64,000 bases of DNA from Ectobius pallidus (taxonomy: Eukaryota > Arthropoda > Insecta > Blattodea > Ectobiidae), in NCBI GenBank assembly GCA_964059195.1, contig CAXKWD010000015.1, positions 2,542,001-2,606,000 on the forward strand, in the 5' to 3' direction. Below are positions 12,505-25,300 of this stretch, piece by piece. The translations under genes and the position numbers were made by a program. Positions within the stretch are counted from its first letter, which is position 1; the number at the start of each line of letters is the position of its first letter. Below the pieces are notes generated by a model, which was not told the DNA's origin, did not search any database, and saw nothing but the letters and a program-made list of their open reading frames with translations.

Positions 12505-15240
12505 ATGACATTGCTAGGCAACAGTTTCGTATTTGGAGATGGCATTGCTAAGCTACAGTTTCTTGTTCAAGATGTCAATGCTAAGCAACAGTCAGGTGTT
12601 TTAAAAACTTCATTGCTAAGCAACAGTTTCCGGTTTAGACTGGCATCGCTAGGCAACACTTTTGTGATAGAAAAATCTAATTGTTAGGCAGCCAAATTGT
12701 CTTTAAAAGTTACATTGCTAGGAAAAGTTACGACTTTGAAAAATGCATTGAAAGGTAAAGGTTTTGTGTCAGAAATTGACATTGCTCCGCAACAGTATCT
12801 TTTTTTAAAAGCTTTTAATAGGTAGCAATATTATGTTTAAAAATTACATTGCTAAGAAACAGATCTTTTGAAGACATTGCTAGGCAACAGTTTCTGGTTT
12901 AGACTGGCATGGCTAGGCAAAACTTTCGTGATAGAAAAATTACATTGTTAGGCAGCCAAATTGTATTTAAAAATTACATTGCTAGGAAAAAGTTTCACTT
13001 TGAAAAATGCATTGAAATGTAAAAGTTTTGTGTCTGAAATTGACATTGCTACGCAACAGTATATTTTTTTAGAACTTTATAATATGTAGCAATATTGTGT
13101 TTAAAAATGACATTGCTAAGTAACAGTTCTTTTTGACGACATTGCTAGGCAACAGTTCCCGGTTTAAAATGGCATTGCTAGGCAACACTTTCGTGTTTTA
13201 AAACTCATTGCTAGGCAACAGTATTCTTTCTATTCATGCAAAATTTACAACCCATGTTTTGCCATTAGCATTTCACCGATATTTTCATTGTATGTATTGA
13301 TCATTGAGGGATTAAAAACTATTCCTTATAGATGACATTGCTAGGCAACAGTTTCGTATTTGGAGATGGCATTGCTAAGCTACAGTTTCCTGTTCAAGAT
13401 GTCAATGCTAAGCAACAGTCAGGTGTTTTAAAACTTCATTGCTAAGCAACAGTTTCCGGTTTAGACTGTCATCGCTAGGCAACACTTTTGTGATAGAAAA
13501 ATCTAATTGTTAGGCAGCCAAATTGTCTTTAAAAGTTACATTGCTAGGAAAAGTTACGACTTTGAAAAATGCATTGAAAGGTAAAGGTTTTGTGTCAGAA
13601 ATTGACATTGCTCCGCAACAGTATCTTTTTTAAAAGCTTTTAATAAGTAGCAATATTATGTTTAAAAATGACATTGCTAAGCAACAGATCTTTTTGATGA
13701 CATTGCTAGGCAACAGTTTCCGGTTTAGACTGGCATGGCTAGGCAAAACTTTCGTGATAGAAAAATTACATTGTTAGGCAGCCAAATTGTATTTAAAAAT
13801 TACATTGCTAGGAAAAAGTGTCACTTTGAAAAATGCATTGAAATGTAAAAGTTTTGTGTCTGAAATTGACATTGCTACGCAACAGTATATTTTTTAAAAA
13901 GTTTATAATATGTAGCAATATTGTGTTTAAAAATGACATTGCTAAGCAACAGTTCTTTTTGACGACATTACTAGGGAACAGTTCCCGGTTTAAAATGGCA
14001 TTGCTAGGCAACACTTTCGTGTTTTAAAACTCATTGCTAGGCAACAGTATTCTTTTTCTTCAAGCAAAATTTACAACCCATGTTTTGCCATTAGCATTTC
14101 ACCGATATTTTCATTGTATGTATTGATCATTGAGGGATTAAAAACTATTCCTTATAGATGACATTGCTAGGCAACAGTTTCGTATTTGGAGATGGCATTG
14201 CTAAGGTACAGTGTCTTGTTCAAGATGTCAATGCTAAGCAACAGTCAGGTGTTTTAAAAACTTCATTGCTAAGCAACAGTTTCCGGTTTAGACTGGCATC
14301 GCTAGGCAACACTTTTGTGATAGAAAAATCTAATCGTTAGGCAGAAAATTGTCTTTAAAAGTTACATTGCTAGGAAAAGTTACGACTTTGAAAAATGCAT
14401 TGAAAGGTAAAGGTTTTTTGTCAGAAATTGACATTGCTACGCAACAGTATCTTTTTTTAAAAGCTTTTAATAGGTAGCAATATTATGTTTAAGAATGACA
14501 TTGCTAAGCATCAGATCTTTTTGATGACTTTGCTAGGCAACAGTTTCCGGATTAGACTGGCATGGCTAGGCAAAACTTTCGTGATAGAAAAATTACATTG
14601 TTAGGCAGCCAAATTGTATTTAAAAATTACATTGCTAGGAAAAAGTTTCACCTTTAAAAATGCATTGAAATGTAAAAGTTTTGTGTCTGAAATTGACATT
14701 GCTACGCAACAGTATATTTTTTAAAAACTTTATAATATGTAGCAATATTGTGTTTAAAAATGACATTGCTAAGCAACAGTTCTTTTTGACGACATTGCTA
14801 GGCAACAGTTTCCGGTTTAAAATGGCATTGCTAGGCAACACTTTCGTGTTTTAAAACTCATTGCTAGGCAACAGTATTCTTTCTATTCAAGCAAAATTTA
14901 CAACCCATGTTTTGCCATTAGCATTTCACCGATATTTTCATTGTATGTATTGATCATTGAGGGATTAAAAACTATTCCTTATAGATGACATTGCTAGGCA
15001 ACAGTTTCGTATTTGGAGATGGCATTGCTAAGCTACAGTTTCTTGTTCAAGATGTCAATGCTAAGCAACAGTCAGGTGTTTTAAAAACTTCATTGCTAAG
15101 CAACAGTTTCCGGTTTAGACTGGCATCGCTAGGCAACACTTTTGTGATAGAAAAATCTAATTGTTAGGCAGCCAAATTGTCTTTAAAAGTTACATTGCTA
15201 GGAAAAGTTACGACTTTGAAAAATGCATTGAAAGGTAAAG
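12505..15240. repeat. Satellite 1 segmental duplication A, copy 2
   Basis: Partner of the block at 5883-8620. Private differences such as gtgtcttgttc near 14211, taatcgttaggcag near 14332 and gcatcagatc near 14508 show it has since changed or been patched. The last two also occur at about 17642 and 17818, an offset of ~3310 bp (four units), so part of this copy was donated to, or received from, the unit near 17.6 kb. Confidence 0.7.
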
Positions 15241-15244
15241 GTTT

Positions 15245-16639
15245 TGTGTCAGAAATTGACATTGCTCAGCAACAGTATCTTTTTTTAAAAGCTTTTAATA
15301 GGTAGCAATATTATGTTTAAAAATGACATTGCTAAGCAACAGATCTTTTTGATGACATTGCTAGGCAACAGATTCCGGTTTAGACTGGCATGGCTAGGCA
15401 AAACTTTCGTGATAGAAAAATTACATTGTTAGGCAGCCAAATAGTATTTAAAAATTACATTGCTAGGAAAAAGTTTCGTCTTCGAATAATGCATTGAAAT
15501 GTAAACGTTTTGTGTCTGAAATTGACATAGCTACGCAACAGTATATATTTTAAAAGTTTATAATAGGTAGCAATATTGTGTTTATAAATGACATTGCTAA
15601 GAAAAGTTATTTTTTATGACATTGCTAGGCAACAGTTTCCGGTTTAAAATGGCATTGCTAGGCAACACTTTCGTGTTTTAAAACTCATTGCTAGGCAACA
15701 GTATTCTTTCTATTCAAGCAAAATTTACAACCCATGTTTTGCCATTAGCATTTCACCGATATTTTCATTGTATGTATTGATCATTGAGGGATTAAAAACT
15801 ATTCCTTATAGATGACATTGCTAGGCAACTGTTTCGTATTTGGAGATGGCATTGCTAAGCTACAGTTTCTTGTTTAAGATGCCAATGCTAAGCAACAGTC
15901 AGGTGTTTTAAAAACTTCATTGGTAAGCAACAGTTTCCGGTTTAGACTGGCATCGCTAGGCAACACTTTTGTGATAGAAAAATCTAATTGTTAGGCAGCC
16001 AAATTGTCTTTATAAGTTACATTGCTAGGAAAAGTTACGACTTTGAAAAATGCATTGAAAGGTAAAGGTTTTGTGTCAGAAATATACATTGCTCCGCAAC
16101 AGTATCTCTTTTTAGAAGCTTTTAATAGGTAGCAATATTATGTTTAAAAATGACATTGCTAAGCAACAGATCTTTTTGATGACATTGCTAGGCAACAGTT
16201 TCCGGTTTAGACTGGCATGGCTAGGCAAAACTTTCGTGATAGAAAAATTACATTGTTAGGCAGCCAAATTGTATTTAAAAATTACATTGCTAGGAAAAAG
16301 TTTCACTTTGAAAAATGCATTGAAATGTAAAAGTTTTGTGTCTGAAATTGACATTGCTAAGCAACAGTATATTTTTTTAAAAGTTTATAATAGGTAGCAA
16401 TATTGTGTTTAAAAATGACATTGCTAAGCAACAGTTCTTTTTGACAACATTTCTAGGCAACAGTTCCCGGTTTAAAATGGCATTGCTAGGCAACAATTTC
16501 GTGTTTTAAAACTCATTGCTAGGCAACAGTATTCTTTCTGTTCAAGCAAAATTTACAACCCATGTTTTGCCATTAGCATTTCACCGATATTTTCATTGTA
16601 TGTATTGATCATTGAGGGATTAAAAACTATTCCTTATAG
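15245..16639. repeat. Satellite 1 segmental duplication B, copy 2
   Basis: Partner of 11110-12504. It lies directly after copy 2 of duplication A, so the two duplicated blocks abut here in an order not found at their other copies (A at 5.9-8.6 kb, B at 11.1-12.5 kb). This suggests separate exchange events rather than one large duplication. Confidence 0.7.
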
Positions 16640-19515
16640 ATGACATTGCTAGGCAACAGTTTCGTATTTGGAGATGGCATTGCTAAGCTACAGTTCCTTG
16701 TTCAAAATGTCAATGCTAAGCAACAGTCAGGTGTTTTAAAAACTTCATTGCTAAGCAACAGTTTCCGGTTTAGACTGGCATCGCTAGGCAACACTTTTGT
16801 GATAGAAAAATCTAATTGTTAGGCAGCCAAATTGTCTTTAAAAGTTACATTGCTAGGAAAAGTTACGACTTTGAAAAATGCATTGAAAGGTAAAGGTTTT
16901 TTGTCCGAAATTTACATTGCTACGCAACAGTATCTTTTTTTAAAAGCTTTTAATAGGTAGCAATATTATGTTTAAGAATGACATTGCTAAGCAACAGATC
17001 TTTTTGATGACTTTGCTAGGCAACAGTTTCCGGTTTAGACTGGCATGGCTAGGCAAAACTTTCGTGATAGAAAAATTACATTGTTAGGCAGCCAAATTGT
17101 ATTTAAAAATTACATTGCTAGGAAAAAGTTTCACTTTGAAAAATGCATTGAAATGTAAAAGTTTTGTGTCTGAAATTGACATTGCTACGCAACAGTATAT
17201 TTTTTTAAAAGTTTATAATAGGTAGCAATATTGTGTTTAAAAATGACATTGCTAAGCAACAGTTCTTTTTGACGACATTGCTAGGCAACAGTTCCCGGTT
17301 TAAAATGGCATTGCTAGGCAACACTTTCGTGTTTTAAAACTCATTGCTAGGCAACAGTATTCTTTCTATTCAAGCAAAATTTACAACCCATGTTTTGCCA
17401 TTAGCATTTCACCGATATTTTCATTGTATGTATTGATCATTGAGGGATTGAAAACTATTCCTTATAGATGACATTGCTAGGCAACAGTTTCGTATTTGGA
17501 GATGGCATTGCTAAGCTACAGTTCCTTGTTCAAAATGTCAATGCTAAGCAACAGTCAGGTGTTTTAAAAACTTCATTGCTAAGCAACAGTTTCCGGTTTA
17601 GACTGGCATCGCTAGGCAACACTTTTGTGATAGAAAAATCTAATCGTTAGGCAGAAAATTGTCTTTAAAAGTTACATTGCTAGGAAAAGTTACGACTTTG
17701 AAAAATGCATTGAAAGGTAAAGGTTTTTTGTCAGAAATTGACATTGCTACGCAACAGTATCTTTTTTTAAAAGCTTTTAATAGGTAGCAATATTATGTTT
17801 AAGAATGACATTGCTAAGCATCAGATCTTTTTGATGACATTGCTAGGCAACAGTTTCCGGTTTAGACTGGCATGGCTAGGCAAAACTTTCGTGATAGAAA
17901 AATTACATTGTTAGGCAGCCAAATTGTATTTAAAAATTACATTGCTAGGAAAAAGTTTCACTTTGAAAAATGCATTGAAATGTAAAAGTTTTGTGTCTGA
18001 AATTGACATTGCTACGCAACAGTATATTTTTTTAAAAGTTTATAATATGTAGCAATATTGTGTTTAAAAATGACATTGCTAAGCAACAGTTCTTTTTGAC
18101 GACATTACTAGGGAACAGTTCCCGGTTTAAAATGGCATTGCTAGGCAACACTTTCGTGTTTTAAAACTCATTGCTAGGCAACAGTATTCTTTTTCTTCAA
18201 GCAAAATTTACAACCCATGTTTTGCCATTAGCATTTCACCGATATTTTCATTGTATGTATTGATCATTGAGGGATTAAAAACTATTCCTTATAGATGACA
18301 TTGCTAGGCAACAGTTTCGTATTTGGAGATGGCATTGCTAAGGTACAGTTTCTTGTTCAAGATGTCAATGCTAAGCAACAGTCAGGTGTTTTAAAAACTT
18401 CATTGCTAAGCAACAGTTTCCGGTTTAGACTGGCATCGCTAGGCAACACTTTTGTGATAGAAAAATCTAATTGTTAGGCAGCCAAATTGTCTTTAAAAGT
18501 TACATTGCTAGGAAAAGTTACGACTTTGAAAAATGCATTGAAAGGTAAAGGATTTTTGGCAGTAATTGACATTGCTACGCAACAGTATCTTTTTTTAAAA
18601 GCTTTTAATAGGTAGCAATATTATGTTTAAAAATGACATTGCTAAGCAACAGATCTTTTTGATGACATAGGCAACAGTTTCCGGTTTAGACTGGCATGGC
18701 TAGGCAAAACTTTCGTGATAGAAAAATTACATTGTTAGGCAGCCAAATTGTATTTAAAAATTACATTGCTAGGAAAAAGTTTCACCTTTAAAAATGCATT
18801 GAAATGTAAAAGTTTTGTGTCTGAAATTGACATTGCTACGCAACAGTATATTTTTTAAAAACTTTATAATATGTAGCAATATTGTGTTTAAAAATGACAT
18901 TGCTAAGCAACAGTTCTTTTTGACGACATTGCTAGGCAACAGTTTCCGGTTTAAAATGGCATTGCTAGGCAACACTTTCGTGTTTTAAAACTCATTGCTA
19001 GGCAACAGTATTCTTTCTATTCAAGCAAAATTTACAACCCATGTTTTGCCATTAGCATTTCACCGATATTTTCATTGTATGTATTGATCATTGAGGGATT
19101 AAAAACTATTCCTTATAGATGACATTGCTAGGCAACAGTTTCGTATTTGGAGATGGCATTGCTAAGCTACAGTTTCTTGTTCAAGATGTCAATGCTAAGC
19201 AACAGTCAGGTGTTTTAAAAACTTCATTGCTAAGCAACAGTTTCCGGTTTAGACTGGCATCGCTAGGCAACACTTTTGTGATAGAAAAATCTAATTGTTA
19301 GGCAGCCAAATTGTCTTTAAAAGTTACATTGTTAGGAAAAGTTACGACTTTGAAAAATGCATTGAAAGGTAAAGGTTTTGTGTCAGAAATTGACATTCCT
19401 CCGCAACAGTATCTTTTTTTTAAAAGCTTTTAATAGGTAGCAATATTATGTTTAAAAATGACATTGCTAAGCAACAGATCTTTTGATGACATTGCTAGGC
19501 AACAGTTTCTGGTTT

Positions 19516-19518
19516 AGA
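19516..19518. other. Satellite 1 / Satellite 2 junction
   Basis: Satellite 1 reads normally to ctggtttaga, where every other unit continues with ctggcatgg. From agaactcgaattagg onward the sequence is Satellite 2 in its usual phase. The bases aga fit both satellites, so the breakpoint lies within 3 bp of microhomology. No transposon, target-site duplication or unique sequence lies between the arrays. This resembles a direct end-joining or template-switch join, or it could be an assembly join; long reads spanning it would tell. Confidence 0.9.
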
Positions 19519-20800
19519 ACTCGAATTAGGCTATATTAGTATCAAATTCTCTGTTTAAAGTTTCAATATGCGATATTCAGAAACGTACAACGCATCTGGA
19601 AACACATTTCTACAAACTCACATTAAATACAATAGTATGTAAAAGGAGCTCGAATAAGTATGTTAGATGGAATTCGAAATATTAAGAGACATAAATCACG
19701 TATGAAACCACATTTAGGAAATTCCATATTAAGTAAAAAAGGAACTTGAATAATGCTGTATTAACATCAAATTCACCGTTTATAGGTTGAATATGTGATA
19801 TTCAGAATCGTACAACGCATCTGAAAATATATTTCTACAAACTCACATTAAATGGAATAGTATGTAACAGGAGCTCGAAGAAGTATGTAATATCGTCATA
19901 TTCACTGTTTATAGATGGAATTCGAGATATTCAGAGATATAAATCACATATGAAAACACAAGTAGAAACATTTCTACAATCACACATTAATTGCAATAAA
20001 AGCTCGAATAAGTACGTAATATCGTCATATTCACTGTTTATAGATGGAATTCGCGATGTTCAGAAACATAAATCACATATGACAACACATTTTGGAAATA
20101 GCACAATAAGTACAATAAAAACTCGAATTAGGCTGTATTAGTATCAAATTCACTGTTTAAAGACTCTATATGCGATATTCATAAACGTACAACGCATCTG
20201 GAAACACATTTGTACAAACTCACATTAAATACAATAGTATGTAACAGGAGCTCGAATAAGTATATAATATCGTCATATTCACTGTTTATAGATGGAATTC
20301 GAGTTGATCAGAGACAAAAATCACATATGAAAACACATTTAGGAAATTGCATATTAAGTACAAAAGGAACTTGAACAATGCTCTAATAGCATCACATTCA
20401 CCGTTTATAGGTTGAATACGTGATATTCAGAAACATACAACGCATCTGAAACACATTTCTACAAACTCACATTAAATGCAATAGTATGTAACAGTATCTC
20501 CAATAAGTATGTAATATCGTCATATTGACTGTTTATAGATGGAATTCGAGATATTCAGAGATATAAATCACATATGAAAACACATGTAGAAACATTTTTA
20601 CAATCACACATTAATTGCAATAAAAGCTCGAATAAGTACGTAATATCGTCATATTCACTGTTTATAGATGGAATTCGCGATGTTCAGAAACATAAATCAC
20701 ATATGAAAACACATTTCAGAAATAGCACAATAAGTACGATAAGAACTCGAATTAGGCTATATTAGTATCAAATTCATCGTACAACGCATCTGAAAATATA
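19519..20800 (+). repeat. Degenerate left edge of Satellite 2
   Basis: The first monomers after the junction are less regular than the interior. At about 19662 the sequence goes from agtatgt straight to tagatgg, lacking ~23 bp (the taatatcgtc...actgttta part) found in nearly all B monomers. At about 20775 it goes from caaattca to tcgtacaacgc, lacking ~32 bp that normally hold accgtttatagg and the tattcag motif. There are also single differences such as atattaagagac near 19678. The second deletion accounts for the 3079-bp distance between the chimeric monomers at 19950 and 23029, which is about 33 bp short of 25 full monomers. Confidence 0.85.
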
Positions 20801-22099
20801 TTTCTACAAACTCACATTAAATGCAATAGTATGTAACAGAAGCTCGAATAAGTATGTAATATCGTCATATTCACTGTTTATAGATGGAATTCGAAATATT
20901 CAGAGACATATATCACGTATGAAACCACATTTAGGAAATTCCATATTAAGTACTAAGGAACTTGAATAATGCTGTATTAACATCAAATTCACCGTTTATA
21001 GGTTGAATATGTGATATTCAGAAACGTACAACGCATCTGAAAAAACATTTCTACAAACTCACTTTAAGTGCAATAGTTTGTAACAGGAGCTCAAATAAGT
21101 ATGTAATATCGTCATATTCACTGTTTAAAGATGGAATTCGCGATATTACGAAACATGAATCACACATGAATACACATTCCGAAAAAAGCACAATAAGCAC
21201 AAAAAGAACTCGAATTAGGCTGTATTAGCATCAAATTCACTGTTTAAAGACTCTATATGCGATATTCAAGTACGTACAACGCATCTGGAAACACATTTCT
21301 ACAAACTCACATTAAATGCAGTAGTATGTAACAGGAGCTCGAATAAGTATGTAATATCGTCATATTCACTGTTTTTAGATGGAATTCGAAATATTCAGAG
21401 ACATAAATCATGTATGAAACCACATTTAGGAAATTGCATATTAAGTACAAAGGAACTTAAATAATGCTGTATTAACATGAAATTCACCGTTTATAGGTTG
21501 AATATGTGATATTCAGAATCGTACAACGCATCTGAAAATATATTTCTACAAACTCACATTAAATGGAATAGTATGTAACAGGAGCTCGAAGAAGTATGTA
21601 ATATCGTCATATTCACTGTTTATAGATGGAATTCGAAATATTCAGAGACATAAATCACGTATGAAACCACATTTAGGAAATTGCATATTAAGTACTAAGG
21701 AACTTGAATAATGCTGTATTAACATCAAATTCACCGTTTATAGGTTGAATATGTGATATTCAGAAACGTACAACGCATTTGAAGAAACATTTCTACAAAC
21801 TCACTTTAAGTGCAATAGTTTGTAACAGGAGCTCAAATAAGTATGTAATATCGTCATATTCACTGTTTAAAGATGGAATTCGCGATATTACGAAACATGA
21901 ATCACACATGAATACACATTCCGAAAAAAGCACAATAAGCACAAAAAGAACTCGAATTAGGCTGTATTAGCATCAAATTCACTGTTTAAAGACTCTACAT
22001 GCGATATTCAAGTACGTACAACGCATCTGGAAACACATTTCTACAAACTCACATTAAATGCAGTAGTATGTAACAGGAGCTCGAATAAGTATGTAATAT

Positions 22100-22350
22100 C
22101 GTCATATTCACTGTTTATAGATGGAATTCGAGATATTCAGAGATATAAATCACATATGAAAACACATCTAGAAACATTTATACATTCACACATTAATTGC
22201 AATAAAAGCTCGAATAAGTACGTTATATCGTCATATTCACTGTTTATAGATGGAATTCGCGATGTTCAGAAACATAAATCACATATGACAACACATTTAG
22301 GAAATAGCACAATAAGTACAATAAGAACTCGAATTAGGCTATATTAGTAT
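22100..22350 (+). repeat. Representative chimeric (A-to-B) monomer of Satellite 2
   Basis: From gaattcgagatattcag (A type) the sequence runs through atgaaaacacatctag and cacattaattgc, and finishes as B with agctcgaataagtacg and atcgtcatattc. It then enters a normal A monomer with gaattcgcgatgttcag. Such monomers, marked by the atgaaaacaca start, occur at 19950, 20574, 22156, 23029, 23653, 24525, 25646, 27757, 28380, 29252, 30371, 31491, 32115, 32987, 34106, 35225, 36593, 37217, 38089, 39208, 40823, 41447, 42319, 43438, 44557, 44933 (aag instead of atg) and 46050. Four sequence classes are visible, starting acaagtag, acatgtag, acatctagaaacatttatac and acatctagaaacatttctac. All intervals are odd numbers of monomers (3, 5, 7, 9, 11, 13, 17), as expected if each chimera replaces one A plus one B in an alternating array. 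Confidence 0.85.
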
Positions 22351-25300
22351 CAAATTCTCTGTTTAAAGTTTCAATATGCGATATTCAGAAACGTACAACG
22401 CATCTGGAAACACATTTCTACAAACTCACATTAAATGCAATAGTATGTAACAGGAGCTCGAATAAGTATGTAATATCGTCATATTCACTGTTTTTAGATG
22501 GAATTCGAAATATTCAGAGACATAAATCACGTATGAAACCACTTTTTGGAAATTCCATATTAACTACAAAAGGAACTTGAATAATGCTGTATTAACATCA
22601 AATTCACCGTTTATAGTTTGAATATGTGATATTCAGAAACGTACAACGCATCTGAAAAAACATTTCTACAAACTCACATTAAGTGCAATAGTTTGTAACA
22701 AGAGCTCAAATAAGTATGTAATATCGTCATATTCACTGTTTATAGATGGAATTCGCGATATTCAGAACCATGAATCACACATGAATACACATTCCGAAAA
22801 ACGCACAATAAGTACAAAAAGAACTCGAATTAGGCTGTATTAGTATCAAATTCACTGTTTAAAGACTCTATATGCGATATTCAAGTACGTACAACGCATC
22901 TGGAAACACATTTCTACAAACTCACATTAAATGCAGTAGTATGTAACAGGAGCTCGAATAAGTATGTAATATCGTCATATTCACTGTTTATAGATGGAAT
23001 TCGAGATATTCAGATATATAAATCACATATGAAAACACAAGTAGAAACATTTCTACAATCACACATTAATTGCAATAAAAGCTCGAATAAGTACGTAATA
23101 TCGTCATATTCACTGTTTATAGATGGAATTCGCGATGTTCAGAAACATAAATCACATATGACAACACATTTTGGAAATAGCACAATAAGTACAATAAGAA
23201 CTCGAATTAGGCTGTATTAGTATCAAATTCACTGTTTAAAGACTCTATATGCGATATTCAGAAACGTACAACGCATCTGGAAACACATTTGTACAAACTC
23301 ACATTAAATACAATAGTATGTAACAGGAGCTCGAATAAGTATATAATATCGTCATATTCACTGTTTATAGATGGAATTCGAGTTGATCAGAGACAAAAAT
23401 CACATATGAAAACACATTTAGGAAATTGCATATTAAGTACAAAAGGAACTTGAACAATGCTCTAATAGCATCACATTCACCGTTTATAGGTTGAATACGT
23501 GATATTCAGAAACGTACAACGCATCTGAAACACATTTCTACAAACTCACATTAAATGCAATAGTATGTAACAGGATCTCCAATAAGTATGTAATATCGTC
23601 ATATTGACTGTTTATAGATGGAATTCGAGATATTCAGAGATATAAATCACATATGAAAACACATGTAGAAACATTTTTACAATCACACATTAATTGCAAT
23701 AAAAGCTCGAATAAGTACGTAATATCGTCGTATTCACTGTTTGTAGATGGAATTCGCGATGTTCAGAAACATAAATCACATATCAAAACACATTTCAGAA
23801 ATAGCACAATAAGTACGATAAGAACTCGAATTAGGCTATATTAGTATCAAATTCACTGTTTAAAGTTTCAATATGCGATATTCAGAAACGTACAACGCAT
23901 CTGGAAACACATTTCTACAAACTCACATTAAATGCAATAGTATGTAACAGGAGCTCGAATAAGTATGTAATATCGTCATATTCACTGTTTATAGATGGAA
24001 TTCGAAATATTCAGAGACATAAATCATGTATGAAACCACATTTAGGAAATTGCATATTAAGTACAAAGGAACTTGAATAATGCTGTATTAACATCAAATT
24101 CACCGTTTATAGGTTGAATATGTGATATTCAGAAACGTACAACGCATCTGAAAAAACATTTCTACAAACTCACTTTAAGTGCAATAGTTTGTAACAAGAG
24201 CTCAAATAAGTATGTAATATCGTCATATTCACTGTTTATAGATGGAATTCGCGATATTCAGAAACATGAATCACACATGAATACGTATTCCGAAAAAAGC
24301 ACGCTAAGCACAAAAAGAACTCGAATTAGGCTGTATTAGTATCAAATTCACTGTTTAAAGACTCTATATGCGATATTCAAGTACGTACAACGCATCTGGA
24401 AGCACATTTCTACAAACTCACATTAAATGCAGTAGTATGTAACAGGAGCTCGAATAAGAATGTAATATCGTCATATTCACTGTTTATAGATGGAATTCGA
24501 GATATTCAGAGATATAAATCACATATGAAAACACATCTAGAAACATTTATACATTCTCACATTAATTGCAATAAAAGCTCGAATAAGTACGTAATATCGT
24601 CATATTCACTGTTTATAGATGGAATTCGCGATGTTCAGAAACATAAATCACATATGACAACACATTTAGGAAATAGCACAATAAGTACAATAAGAACTCG
24701 AATTAGGCTATATTAGTATCAAATTCTCTGTTTAAAGTTTCAATATGCGATATTCAGAAACGTACAACGCATCTGGAAACACATTTCTACAAACTCACAT
24801 TAAATGCAATAGTATGTAACAGGAGCTCGAATAAGTATGTAATATCGTCATATTCACTGTTTTTAGATGGAATTCGAAATATTCAGAGACATAAATCACG
24901 TATGAAACCACATTTAGGAAATTCCATATTAAGTACAAAAGGAACTTGAATAATGCTGTATTAACATCAAATTCACCGTTTATAGGTTGAATATGTGATA
25001 TTCAGAAACGTACAACGCATCTGAAAAAACATTTCTACAAACTCACATTAAGTGCAATAGTTTGTAACAAGAGCTCAAATAAGTATGTAATATCGTCATA
25101 TTCACTGTTTATAGATGGAATTCGGGATATTCAGAAACATGAATCACACATGAATACACATTCCGAAAAAAGCACAATAAGTACAAAAAGAACTCGAATT
25201 AGGCTGTATTAACATCAAATTCACCGTTTATAGGTTGAATATGTGATATTCAGAAACGTACAACGCATCTGAAGAAACATTTCTACAAACTCACTTTAAG

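Larger units (their letters stand above)
1..19515. repeat. Satellite 1 array, ~828-bp higher-order repeat
   Basis: Tandem array with a strict ~827-828 bp period. A landmark (start of atgacattgctaggcaac followed by gtttcgtatttggag) recurs at 391, 1219, 2575, 3399, 4227, 5055, 5883, 6710, 7537, 8365, 9196, 10023, 10850, 11677, 12505, 13332, 14158, 14985, 15812, 16640, 17468, 18295 and 19119. Only the 1219-2575 interval is off period (1356 bp). Copies look highly similar, with scattered substitutions and 1-3 bp indels. Each unit is a nest of ~33-bp elements plus one ~110-bp core. The array is open at the left edge of the window and cut off at 19515. The 60-68 residue open frames on both strands recur once per unit and exist because 33 is divisible by three; I do not regard them as genes. 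No transposon or other insertion interrupts the array. Function unknown. Confidence 0.97.

Noticed and set aside
1..19515. CRISPR-like pattern of short regular repeats with spacers
   Set aside because: The ~33-bp elements are diverged and contiguous, the 'spacers' repeat every 828 bp, and there is no cas gene or leader.
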